64,000 nt of DNA from Jacaranda mimosifolia (Eukaryota; Streptophyta; Magnoliopsida; Lamiales; Bignoniaceae), in NCBI GenBank assembly GCA_018894105.1, contig CM032117.1, forward strand, positions 42,766,501-42,830,500. Direction: 5' to 3'. Positions 45,845-57,739 of this stretch are shown one piece after another. The position numbers were made by a program, and so were the translations under genes. The stretch's first letter is position 1; every line of letters starts with the position of its first letter. The notes below the pieces were generated by a model. It did not search any database, was not told the origin of the DNA, and saw nothing but the letters and a program-made list of their open reading frames with translations.

Positions 45845-48400
45845 CTTCACATGCAAAAGATAGATGGTTAATTTTAATTGAGATCATAATAGTTATTTTG
45901 CATACAAATCAAATATGACCAAATGTCAAGATGAAGTGTTATTATGAATTAAATCAAGCCTTGTACCCTAAAAATGTCAAGCTAACCAAGTTGTGACACG
46001 TTGCATACCCAAAGTTTGTGAACCACCCAAACTAAATTAATATTTGATATTATCTTAGACAATATGAATATTAAACAAGCTCAAGTTATCATTTAGCCTC
46101 CTACTTGCCAATCTCTATAAAGAGGTGATTAAAACTTAATCAAAACACACAACAAAGTATAACCTTTTATATATATATATATATATATCAAGTACAAAAC
46201 TCAAATTTTCAAAGCTCCAAATTCAAAACTGGAACAATCTTTAAAGTTTCAAGTTCCTCCCACGACAAAGTAATTATGCGGCAATGAACCTGTACAGTCT
46301 TCTAGAGACCAAATAATGAAGTTCCTTTGATTTTAAAATCAAGCTTTCATTTAAGGTAATTTTTATTGCCAATCTATCAAGCTAAGGTAGACTACACTAT
46401 GTATTCATTTTGGATCATTTATTTCATTTTCTATTTCATTTTCTATTCCAACTTGCTATATTTATGCTAAGTGTATTTAATTCTGAATTAATTATTTTCA
46501 TAAAAAAATATTTAATACATGTGTCATATATTCATAAAATGGAATATGAGATGGAATAGAAGATTTAAACCGGTATCTATGTATTGCAAACAAGCATCAA
46601 GTTCTAGAATCACAAATTAGTAGAGGAGCATAAGGAGATTTCTATCTCATAAATTGTAGTTTTTTTTCATTATTAATTTCATTTGTCCATATTATTCTTG
46701 TTCTCTCATAATTTATTTTATAGATTCTAAATTTGCGTGAACGCATACATGCATACATGATGCAATATATGCATATATACCTACATATATACACAATTAA
46801 TCATACTTAAATGTGCAACCAATAACATTACTCGATTATCAGATTCTATTCGGAAATATCACCTAAGTGAAAAAAGAAAGAAAGAAAATAATTAGTCCTT
46901 TTCATAAATCTTTTCCATGGTCGAATCTATTTTCTTCATAGTTAATTCATGAAACTAATTGAAAATATCAACTATTCCTAGTCTAATTAATATAGCATTA
47001 TTAATTAATTTAATAATTTTCTCTCTTCCACTCATGAAGCACGGCAATAATTCTAGCAAATCTGTGATTAAACTAAATCAATAATTGTGGATCAATTAGG
47101 TTTATATATTATGTACATGCATGCTCAACAACACAATATTAGAGAAGGGAACAACATTAAAATTAAATAAAAATCCCAATTAAATGGCAAAACGATCCTA
47201 TATATAGGCCTCCATACCTGCTCAATTAATTATTTTAGATCAGATGTAATTGAAGTGCCTAATATATCCTCGATATCAAACAACTTTTGACTACTAAAGA
47301 ACAGAAGATTTGCCCTAGCAATAATTATTAGCCAAATCCATCTATCTTAAAAAAATAAATCAAATAAATAAATACAAGTATACAACCACCGTTAATTAAA
47401 GCATACGGAATAAAACCAAATTAAACATTAATTAACATGAATGCATGCATCTAGCAGACTTTATTGATTATATATGCATTAGATTATCAGAATATATATA
47501 TATATATACATATACATATGCATATGCATATCAGCATATGCATATACATATATATGCCTTCCAGTGATTTTATAGATGAAGAAATCATCCAATAGAGGGC
47601 AAGACAGAGAGGTCAAAAGCTAATTATTTGATTAGGACTTTGATGGTCGTTAGAATTTCATTCACCTATGCCTTAAAATATTTGCTGTTTTTGGCCTTTG
47701 CCCATGTAAGATGAATGATCATTGATAACACGCCAGCGAAGAAGTATGTGATTGATGTTGGTGGTTGAAACATTACAACAACAATATTAAATGAGGGAAA
47801 AGAATATCTAACGTTGAGTCATGCATGCTTTACCTAACAATCTCTATAACCAAATTAACATTTTTCTGTAACAAATAATTATATTAATTCTTAATAATTT
47901 AGGACAAGTTGTGGAAGATTAATCATGAATATATAATTTTAATTGAATAATTCATTCGCAATTCCATACCTATTGGAATTTTAACTAATATATCTTGATA
48001 ATAAATGTTATTTCTATGTTAGTGTCTTCATAAATTACAAAAGAGACACAAAAACTATTTGATATCTCCGTTGCAATTCCAGAATATGTAATCAAGGTTT
48101 AAAATTGTTGAATGTAAATAAGAACTTGCTCAAGTAGCAAAGTAGTAATCCTAGAGTTCCATTAAACCCCATTAAAATTGTAAATATTATAAATCTACTT
48201 TCATTTTAATTTTACTACACTTTGCTACATAATCTCGTGTTACCAGTATAAATCCCGTATTCTAACGGTTTATTTTTTTAATTAAGTTAAATAAAAATTT
48301 ATAAATGTACAATTAATTATAATGCTTTTATTAAAAAAATATTATAATTTTTAATATTTAATAAAATGCTATCATTTTTTCAAAATATTATTTTCAATAA
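45845..48400. other. Gene-free AT-rich stretch
   Basis: No coding homology on either strand. It contains AT repeats (46170-46188) and a mixed catatgcatatgcatat/atatatacatatac repeat tract (about 47490-47560). Confidence 0.6.
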
Positions 48401-48517
48401 GAAAGTCGTGCTAATCTCAAATAATATCCTTGAAGGATTGGGTCGACTGGATTGTTCCCTCAGCCACCTACTCAATTCCTTTCATTGAACTCTCAAACTC
48501 TTTGACCACACCTAACG
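48401..48517. other. Left flank of the small CACTA, probably 3' part of copy C
   Basis: The GC content rises (gggtcgactggattgttccc), and the text appears continuous in character with the sequence resuming at 50801 (gtcctctctcgacgcactcttag). The small CACTA element would have split this part of retroelement copy C. Confidence 0.35.
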
Positions 48518-50800
48518 CGCTACTAAAAAAAATTATTTTTTGCAACGGATTTTCCATCGCAAAATCTGTCACTTAATGATATTTTTGCAAAAAATTAATT
48601 TTGGCTTTTTGAGATGGATTTTTCTGTTGCAAAACTTCAATTTTGTGACGAAAATGAAATCCGTTGCAATTTTTTTTTAAATTTCAGAAATGATTCCATC
48701 ACAAAATTGAAGAAAAGAAAAAAGAAATAAAAAATTTTGTGACAGATTTTGAATCCGTCACAAATGGGTGAGAGGAGGAAATAAACCCTACCTCCCCCAT
48801 CCACACACAAACTTGGAGCCCTTGCAAAGCATCTCTCCTTTCCATCTTACTTTTTTCTCTTTTTTTTTCTTCTTCGTTATTGTGGTTGGTCGGCCGGTTG
48901 CGGCCAGCAAGCTGCTGGCCGTACCGGGCCAGATCTGGCAATTTTTTATTTTTTTTTTCATTTGAAAATTTTGTTTTAATTTTAAATGATACTAACGATT
49001 TTTGTTTATTTATTATTTCAGGTTGGAGAGCTTATATTTTGCATTATCTCCACTAATTAAGATAATTTTTTTAATTATAATTTATTTAGTTAAAATTTGA
49101 TTTATGCATTTATGTCTTTAGTTAAGATATGATTTATGTGTTTATGTATTTAGTTAAGAGATGTATTTAGAACTGGTGGAATTAGGAAGGAGGACGGGAT
49201 GTTGGAAGAAGGGGTGAAGCCTTCTCATTTGTTGTTGATTGGTTTTTAATTACTTGCATGTTGATGATGGGTATAAGGAGGAGTGTTAATGTGCCATTAT
49301 GCATTTATGAATATTATTAATTGTAAATGTTAGTTTAAATTATGATTTATTATGTTAGTTTAAATTTAATTTATGTATTAGATTAAATTATGTTAGTTTA
49401 AATTTGATTTATGTATTAAATGTGTTATATTATGTTAGATTTATGTTTTTATGTGAATTAAAAATTCTATTAAATTTTGATTGAGTTAAACTTTATGCTA
49501 GTATATGTTGAATTGTATGTATTAATTTTATAAATTTTAATTTTAGTTTATGGTATTATGATTTATAGATAAATTTGTGCACTTATAAGAAAATTTTAGA
49601 TTGATAATCACTTTGTAAATTATGATATATGTTGTTTTGTTATGGTAAGGGACACATATATCCAATTTTTTGATTCAATATGTGTTTATAAATATTATAA
49701 GTTGTTTTTAATTGAAGTAATGCTTTAAATTTTGTTGAGTCTTGTTTTTTTGGCAATTTGAAGTATTCTATTTAAGGGAGTTTTTGATAGAATGTATAAT
49801 TAATCATATTAAATCTTTGGCCTTTTTATCTACTTGGATATGTTTGATGTAATGATAAACAAATTAAGAATTGGATTGTCAATGGGCTATAGACATTCCA
49901 ATCCTCAATTTGTTTATATTGACATCAATACGCCAATAAGTAGATACTCACATTGTACATTTGCCAATAGATATCTTACATGGTTGAACACTATACACCA
50001 AAACTTTTGTGTTGTCCATATCTATATCCATCAGTCTATATCAAATTAGGGGTTAATCGTCTAACTTTTAAATTTAAGTTTTCAAAAGATTTTCAACGGA
50101 CAATTCTGTTGAAAACCCTTCCATTGGATTTTGTTATTCAAAGGCAATTATGATGATGTGTTTTGGGGAGTTTGAGGTAAGAATTATTTCAAGCATAACT
50201 TATGTTTTTTCTTAATTAGATTTCAAAATATATATTTTTCTAAGTGTTTTTGAATTTTTTTTATGTGCCTCTTAGTTTATGTTTCTATTTGTTATTATTC
50301 TAATTTTATTTTGCTTTGAAATTGCAGACTTTGATATCTCAAGGCATTGAAATTTAGTATAAGTCTTTGTATTGATTAAGATAATTTTTTTGGCATTATT
50401 TTGTGAATTTATATTTTAGTTAGGACTTGGTTTATCTTATTTTTCAAGAGTTTGATGCATTTGTTTAGTTTTATGTATTTATTTATTTGAATTATTATTA
50501 TTTGGCATTGCAATTTAGAATTGAGGATGCATAATTTGTTGGTTGATTATAGGTACCAAATTTGGTATAGGATGCATAATTTTTTTAAATTTTTTTTTAA
50601 AAAATTTGCGACGAAAATTTCCATCGCAATTTTTTTTTTAAAGTTACAATTTTTGCGATGGATAAAAATCTATCGCAAAATAGCAAAAGTGATGCCTTAA
50701 ATCCATTGCAAAATCCGTCACAAAATGGGTCGTCACAAATTTTTGCAATGAAGGATTTTGCGACGGATTTTTTTCCATCGCAAATCACAGGTTTTTAGTG
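48518..50800. mobile_element. Non-autonomous CACTA element, 2.28 kb
   Basis: The left end is cgctactaaaaaaaattatt (a one-base variant of CACTACTA); the right end read inward is cactaaaaacctgtgatttg. Both ends are packed with forward and inverted gcgacggatttt / ccatcgcaaa words (48545-48760 and 50605-50785), a typical CACTA subterminal array. The word is unlike that of the large element, so it belongs to another family. Flanking acg and atg could be a 3-bp TSD with one change. The interior has a GC-rich block with cggccggttgcggcc (48780-48945) and long AT-rich DNA, but no transposase. Confidence 0.78.
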
Positions 50801-50949
50801 ATGGTCCTCTCTCGACGCACTCTTAGCAATTTGCCCCTTGATGAACCCTCAAAAAAATATGCCTAACCCATCTCTGCGACATCAGTGTTGATTTCATTTG
50901 TTAGTTCAATAATCTTTGAGTAGTCGTGTTCTTGATGTTGCTTGTTGCA

Positions 50950-51790
50950 CAGCATGGGCACGTAAACGAGGCGTTTAAGCCTTTTTTTATCAAATGCACT
51001 TGTGAGCTCTTCCTTGGGGGGTCTTACCACAATCTTTAGTTTTGATGTGATACATAGACGTAATTGTGAGCCTCACTTGGGAGGTTGTACCACAGCATTT
51101 TTTCATTCAGATTGAATTCGTTTGCGAGCCTCACTTGAGAGGTCTTATCCTAGACGTTTGATGAGTTGGCTACATACTCTTTAGGGGGTCTTATAGTAAA
51201 AATTGATGAGATAGCCACGCACCCTTTATGGGGCCTTATAGTTGGCTTTGAGGAGATGATCAGATACCCCCCTATGGGATCTTATATTGGGCTTTAGCCA
51301 TGTGCCTTACTTAGGGATCTTATAGTGGTATTTTGTGACATGTCCTACCAAAGAGGTCTTACAATATCTTTTTCCATGAGTCGTGCCTGGGGGGTCTTGT
51401 AGTGGTCTTCGCCAAATGCCCCACTTGGGGGTTTTTATAATAGACTTGGGACTACATGCCCTTGTTGGAGGGATTTATAGTGGTGCTAATGCCAATTTGC
51501 TCTTTGAAGAGATGATCAGATACCCCCTATGGGATCTTATAGTGGGCTTTAGCCATGTGCCCTACTTAGGGATCTTATAGTGGTATTTTGCCACATGTCC
51601 TACCAAAGAGGTCTTACAGTATCTTTTTCCATGTGCCCCGCTTAGGGGGTCTTGTAGTGCTCTTCGCCACATGCCCCACTTGGGGGATTTTATAATAGAC
51701 TTGGGACTATATACTCTTATTGGAGGGACTTATAGTGGTGCTAATGCCAATTTGATGATTGGGTGTTGTCAATCGAATACATTTTGATGT
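50950..51790 (-). repeat. Tandem repeat array of copy C with a 256-bp higher-order unit
   Basis: Units of about 45-60 bp share a core like acttgggggatcttatagtgg. From about 51250 they form a higher-order repeat: gagatgatcagataccccc-type landmarks at 51253 and 51509 are 256 bp apart, and the following sub-units match in order (tagccatgtgccctacttaggg, acatgtcctaccaaagaggtc, ttcgccacatgccccacttggg). The array lies 3' of gag-protease in the minus orientation, where Tat/Ogre elements often carry tandem repeats. Confidence 0.82.
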
Positions 51791-52039
51791 ATTAATTAAG
51801 ATACATGCCTCAAGGGTCTTATCGCATAAGGTGGTGGTGTTGTGCACAAATCAAGATTCAAACATAAGTAGGAGATAACGTAAAAGTAGTTCATTAATTA
51901 TCAAGGAAGAAACAAAAGTGCACTCCCTATGAGGGGTTGGCTTTATTCAACATCAACTAACATAACTCCAAACTTAATGAAAATATTACTCCAAGAATTA
52001 AAAGAAATACTCCTAATTACTATCATAATCTAGCTAAAG

Positions 52040-54250
52040 AAAAAGAGGAAACTCATGGTACCATTGATGATTTATTCAGGCATGCTGAGGGGTGGGTCCT
52101 AGTGCAAGTATCACCATGATGTCAACATCGTGACAACACCTTTACCCCCATCTTTTTGCTTGTTGTCTTATCTTTCCTTCTCTTGATCAGGTCCAGCGGT
52201 GGGGGCCTTTATTTTCTTCAAGATGCTAGCTTAGCACTCTTTGATAGTACGCTGGTCAGCAGTAACTTCGCCTGTTCCACTTATCACGGGGAATTTCAAC
52301 ATTATGTGATATGTTGACACCATTGCTAAGAATAAGTTTAAGGTAGGTCTCCCCAGAATGATGTTAAATGCTAATAGGGTCTTGACTATAAGAAACTTCT
52401 CATCTTCGGACTCGCTGAGGATGAGTATCTAAATAGAGAGGGAGTGGGATATCTCCAAGTGCCGTAACTACTTCACCTCTAAACCCCACTAAGGGAGTGT
52501 TAATCTTTTGTGGTTAGATGTTGTCTACCCTGAGTTGTAGAAACGCATCATAAAAGATTATGTATGTGGAGCTGCCTCCAGCGACTAATATCCTCTTCAT
52601 TTAGAAGTTAGCAAGGAATCACCAAAGAATCATTGTGTTCTTCCCGTCTGGGTTGCGTGTCCTCTTCTCCAAAGATGATGCTGAATAATGAGAGACACAT
52701 TTTGTAAATCCCTAATATGGGGTCAATTAAATGAGCTTGAGTTTGCCTTGTTGCTTGTGCCTTTTGGGCATTTGAGGAGTCTCCTCCTGCTAGTCCCCTT
52801 GAGATCACTGAGATGATGCCAACAGTAAGCAAGTTCTCTAAGTCTTGCTAATGTTGTTGATCTTTCGTCTCCAAACAATCATCAGGTCATCGACGGTAGT
52901 CTTTGCTTGCTCTAGCCTTTGAATCCTTTTTAGGACTACTTTACTTCTAGGCAACACACTCCTTAAGGTATCACCTCAATTTCATCTTTCAGATGTCAAC
53001 ACTCTTTAGGAATGTGTCTACAATCATGGTAGAAGTGGCATTATTTGTTAGACTTCTGCCTTTTTAGATCATCTTGCATCTTCAAAGGGGGTGTTGGTTC
53101 AAGTCTTGCTATAATGCCACAGTTAAGGTCTCCGTCCTGAGGACCGTAAGCAGAGTGTAAGTAGAGAAAGTCTTAAGAGGATTATGTCTACAATCTATAG
53201 GCATCTTGTGATTGTTACACTCTATGCTCCACACCTTGTATTTAATGAGGTCTGGGGATTCACAACCTCCTCAATCCTAATGTACTTCTCCACTCAACAT
53301 AGAAGCTCCTCCAGAGTACATGGGGTTTCCCACTATGGACTTCTGAAATTCATGTTGTAGATTCTACTGGATGATGCTGGGTAGGAGCTATTTTATTGTA
53401 AATAGGTACATTGGTATCTTACGGTACCTACGGTTGATTAAAAGGTTATGCAGAAAGTGATGTGCCAAGTGTTCCTAGGTGTGATAAATCCAAATGGCAT
53501 TGAGTTGAATGACATTAAGACACATTTGGTCAGTATGATATGGAACACCTGGCAGTAGGCAGCTTTACTCAGGTCATACAGCTCCATCCTTGAAAGTAAG
53601 TTGTCTAAATACTCTTGGGGGTCCATCGTATTATCGAATTCTAGCATGTTAGCAATCTTTGTCCTTGGAGGGAATGCCTCTAGAAAGATAGCTGGGCATA
53701 ATGGACAACGTCTCGGGAGATGATGGCTAGAGAAAGGTACTGATTTTCGACCCCTCTTGATGATAAGGCACAATTGAGAGGTCTAAATTCTAGTAGTGTT
53801 AGGCAATCCTCGCAATAAGTTAGCTCGAAAGGACTATTACATTGCGTGTCCACTGTTGGGGTAGGGAAAGAGCGATATCTTGCTCTGAGTTGGTCATTTG
53901 TTCGGTCCTCTTTGGAGACGACGAAGCTTCCTGACTCCAATAGGAGGATTGTTGTTGCACCTAAGGGCGGCATTCCTCAACATACTGGGCAACCGTTTTG
54001 GCCGTTGTGTAGAGGCATTCTTAAATAACATTATCAACACCTCTTGAGCTATTTGTAGAATTGGTTCTCCAAGAGGTGGGGCCTGCTCTACTAGAATCTG
54101 TTCTGATGGTGGATGTGCTTTTAGTGTGGGCGTTGGTGCTGGACGTGACTATGCCTTGCATTGGTTGTTCTCTATCTTTCTTGATCTTGAGACAACTTGA
54201 TTGTTGTAATCTCGAGCTTTGGACCTTGTCTCCATCCTCAGTGTTCCTTC
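52040..54250 (-). pseudogene. Tat-like gag-protease, copy C
   Basis: Minus-strand frames show the gag core MLEFDNTMDPQEYLDNLLSR then MELYDLSKAAYCQVF (53530-53655), with MSFNSMPFG after it. The protease is recognisable as ILVAGGSSTYIIFYDAFLQL (about 52505-52600), in which the catalytic Asp of V-D-x-G has become Ala. Further on are IILGRPTLN (about 52345-52375) and VSTYHIMLKFPV. It closes with IKEC..ASILKKIKAPTAGPD, a KDGGKGV tail and PTPQHA. The end point matches copies A and B. No reverse transcriptase or integrase follows; non-coding DNA and the tandem array do. Confidence 0.83.
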
Positions 54251-54263
54251 TTTTTAGGTAAGA

Positions 54264-54285
54264 GTTGCCGCAAATTGCGCCAAAA
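54264..54285 (-). other. Primer-binding-like site of copy C
   Basis: On the minus strand ttttggcgcaatttgcggca, then ac, directly follows the LTR. It is close to the TTTGGCGCCGTCTGTGGGAAC site used by Tat-type elements and is the best preserved of the A-D family here. Confidence 0.7.
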
Positions 54286-54606
54286 TGATGTTGCTCAGAA
54301 ATGGAGCTAAGGTCCTTTTTGAAATTCAGCAAGTTTTTCTAATTTCTTTTCTCTAGAAACGCGATACAGAGAGTTTGAGCTATTGATTTTTTGCAAATGA
54401 TTTTTCATGTCCTCTTTTGAATTTGGGACTTAGTATTATAGTCTTTTTCCTTTAGTGATCTTCAACCCATTATGGTTTAGATGCCCATCTTGGTGGGCTT
54501 AGCCAATTGGACTCTTTAACCTTTTAATTTGTTTATTGTTTAATTAATTGATCCTCTTTAGTCTATTTTAACTTTTTTACCCTTAAGGACTTAATTTGCT
54601 ATATCA
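54286..54606 (-). repeat. 5' LTR of Tat-like copy C
   Basis: About 320 bp. On the minus strand it runs from tgatatagcaaattaagtcc to gagcaacatca just before the primer site. It aligns with the LTRs of copies A, B and D: the agcccaccaagatgggcatc block and ttctagagaaaagaaattag are clear. It contains a weak TATA-like gactataatac. Confidence 0.72.
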
Positions 54607-55520
54607 CTCTCTTTTTAAGACAATGGGATTCCAACTTAATATAATAGATAAGTCATAAAAAAAATTAAATAATTATATTATATTAAAATATTATTTTTAA
54701 TCCAACCTTTTTCAAAATCTTTACTTTATTGATCTAATCATGTATTTATTATCACACGTATAACAATAATAAAAATGAAAACATATCAGAAATCATTTAA
54801 AAATAAAAATTGGAAATGAAAAAACAACCAATCGAGGCCTAAGCTTATAAGTTTATAAAATAGAAAATTACGATTTTGTAACCTATCTAGAAAAATAAAA
54901 ATAAAAATAGAGTAGATGACTACCCAATTATTTTCTAGAATCTTAATGTTTAAATATGTAAATACATAATTGCCATTACTAGAAGGTGTTTCGAAGAACT
55001 CATAAATTCCTCCAAACATTTTATAAGAATTTGAAAACTTATAAATATTATAAAATATTTGGTAAGAGTTTATAAAATAAGATATTATGATTTTATGAGT
55101 TCTTTAAAAACAATAAAGAGTACGTAACTTATTTTAATATATCAACAAGCTCTTTTATATATATGTGATTACAAAATTATCATTATTAACATCTTGTAAA
55201 TTTTAAAATCTTATTTTATTCAAATAATTTAAGAATTTATTTTTAAAATAAAATCTAACATCTTATAATTTCTAAAAATATCCCATAAAGTATAGGACTT
55301 CATAATTTTTTTCGAATAAATTAAGCCAAATGACTCTTATAAGCTCTGTAAACTTCGAAATAAACCTACGCAAGGACCCCTTTTATTTGAAGCTAAAGAC
55401 TATAAGAAAACGTTATAATAATCCTAATGCACAAATCGTCAAAAGGAATTATTGAAATTCTTTGAAAAATCACCTTTTGCCAAATTAAGGAGTGTATTCT
55501 ATATGTTGACATGAAGAGCA
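54607..55520. other. Gene-free AT-rich stretch
   Basis: Nothing recognisable. AT-rich low-complexity DNA. Confidence 0.55.
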
Positions 55521-55528
55521 CGCAAAAG

Positions 55529-56350
55529 TAGGCTGTAAATAGATATTCAAAAATTTGTTTACCTTTCGTATTTGTATTCGTTTATATAAAATTTATATGC
55601 ATTCATTTAAATTAGATATTATCCGTATTTAATTAGTAGATATCTGATTATAAATGGACACGGATATGCTAAATACGTATCCGATCTATTTAATATCCGC
55701 TTTAAATATATATTTATTGAATAATATATTATTTATATTTTTTAATAAAAATTTCATAATCCATATATGTATATATATAAATTATAATTGAAGAATTAGA
55801 AAGAAAAAAGAATAAATTTAAAAAAATTATTGTAATATCGAGAAAAAAATTGAAGAATAAAGTTCATCAATATAATTACTATTGGTTGACTTTATAATTA
55901 ATATAGTTAAATGCCATTATTAATATTAATTAGTACTAATAATTAATTATAAAGTCAATTATTAATTAAAAATTATACTATTTATTTGATTACTTTCTTT
56001 ATGATGAAATTGTATAGTTCCTTTTATTAATTAAAAATATTTATTTATTATAGGTTTATGGATTCACGTACTTGGATATTTGTAAATAGATGTCTAAATA
56101 ATTATCATCGAATATGAAATTAAAAAAATAATTCGAATACAGATAAGTTAAATCAAATATGGATGCATCTGAATAATTATAATCGAATACGGATATATAT
56201 GAATTTGACCGATATCCGATAGGTACAAATTCGGATATCATTTTTAAATATTCGTTAAATCTGTATCTGTATCTGAATATTCAAAAAGTTAAATGAATAT
56301 GAATATAAAAATAATATATTTGATTCGCTTAATATCCGTTTACACTCTTA
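55529..56350. mobile_element. hAT-like MITE copy 2 (822 bp)
   Basis: It aligns end to end with the element at 24381-25195 and by eye is about 80-85 percent identical. It keeps the taggctgtaaatagatatt left end, the gtgtaaacggatatta right end read inward, and the central palindrome built on ttgactttataattaat. The flanks cgcaaaag (55521-55528) and tacaaaag (56351-56358) agree at six of eight positions, a decayed 8-bp TSD. It is non-coding. Confidence 0.8.
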
Positions 56351-56393
56351 TACAAAAGTACAACAATAGTAGACTAGTTTAGGCCTGGACGAT

Positions 56394-56897
56394 TACTGGG
56401 ACTAACCCAAAGCTTTGCCATATTTAGTTAATTGGACCTATAACTAACGTGTGTAGTCTGTAGGCCTGAAAACAAAAAATCCCTCCAAGAGAGAGAGAGA
56501 GAGAGAGAGAGACCCCTCTAACTCGATTGGGTCTTTATTGGGGCTGTTGGTTGGGCTTGAAGCGGGTCCACCTAAACCACAAACTCTCTGAATTTTTCCC
56601 CCCTCAATCAGTGTTCGAAAAATCGAGTTGTTCATTGAACGAAAAAACTTAGCGGTTCATGATTTATTGGTTCAATCGTTGATCAGTCCATATTTAAATC
56701 ACAATTGAATCGTGACATCATAATTATGTAATATATATATGTTATATATTTTATATATTACTAGAAGTTAATAATATATCAAACATAAAACATAAAGAGC
56801 ATACTGGGACTAACCCAAACCTTTGCCATATTTAGGTAATTGGACCTATAACTAACGTGTGTAGTCTGTAGGCCTGAAAACAAAAAATCCCTCCAAG

Positions 56898-56929
<32 letters not shown>

Positions 56930-57231
56930 AGGGAGGGACCCCTCTAACCCGATTGGGTCTTTATTAGAGCTATTGGTTGGGCTTGAAGCGGGTCCACCTG
57001 AACCACAAACTCTCTGAATTTTTCCCCCCTCAATCAGTGTTTTAAAAATCGAGTTGTTCATTGAACGAAAAAACTTAGCGGTTCACGATTTATTGGTTCA
57101 ATCGTTGATCGGTCCATATTTAAATTATAATTGAATCGTGACATCATAATTATGTAATATATATATATGTTATATATTTTATATATTACTAGAAGTTAAT
57201 AATATATCAAACATAAAACATAAAGAGCATA
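56394..57231. repeat. Tandem duplication of a ~410-430 bp unit
   Basis: Copy 1 (56394-56801) and copy 2 (56802-57231) are nearly identical from tactgggactaacccaaa to aaacataaagagcat. The main difference is an internal GA tract: a plain (GA)n in copy 1, extended by gggagagggagagggaggg in copy 2. No coding homology; the similar minus-strand frames in both copies simply reflect the duplication. Confidence 0.9.
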
Positions 57232-57563
57232 AATTATAATGTTCAATTTCATAAGTTAGAATCTTTTAGAAGAGACCGCTAAGAGCACATGAGCTGGGTA
57301 ACACACTAAGGGCTTCTACCCTCTAGTAGAATTTAAAAATTAGAATGTTAGATTTGATTTGGGGCTTTATTTTGTAAATCTATTTGATTGTTTTAGGCTT
57401 TAAACTTTTTAATATATACCTTAGCCTTGGATGTTCATACATTAGATAAAAAGATTCAAAAAAAGTATTAATTATGCCAAAAATTAAAAAATAAAATAAA
57501 ATAAATGAACCGATCCGATTTTAATAAACCGCGAAAGGTTCAAATAGTTTTCACAAAATATGA

Positions 57564-57705
57564 CAATTTTTTTGGTCTACCGATTTTTACTCAAAATAGG
57601 ACCGGTTCATAGGGTAGTCGACAGTCCAACCAAACAATTTTTTTGGTCTACCGATTTTTACTCAAAATAGGACCGGTTCATAGGGCAGTCGACAGTCCAA
57701 CCAGT
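57564..57705. repeat. 71-bp tandem duplication
   Basis: Two adjacent copies begin caatttttttggtctaccga at 57564 and 57635 and are almost identical, with a t/c difference in gggtagtcg versus gggcagtcg. Each contains aggaccggttcata. The surrounding ccggtccggtcc-rich text suggests a decayed MITE. Confidence 0.88.
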
Positions 57706-57739
57706 TCGACCGTCCGGTCCGGTCCAATGTTTTAAGAAG

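Noticed and set aside
48699..48965. Open frames on both strands inside the small CACTA
   Set aside because: Composition-driven frames in a GC-rich block; no transposase motif.
51250..51760. CRISPR-like array
   Set aside because: The units are directly adjacent, degenerate and without unique spacers; this is a retroelement tandem array in plant nuclear DNA.
56444..57061. Pair of similar minus-strand frames that look like a small gene family
   Set aside because: They are the same frame in two copies of a tandem DNA duplication, with a GA tract translated as Ser-Leu repeats.
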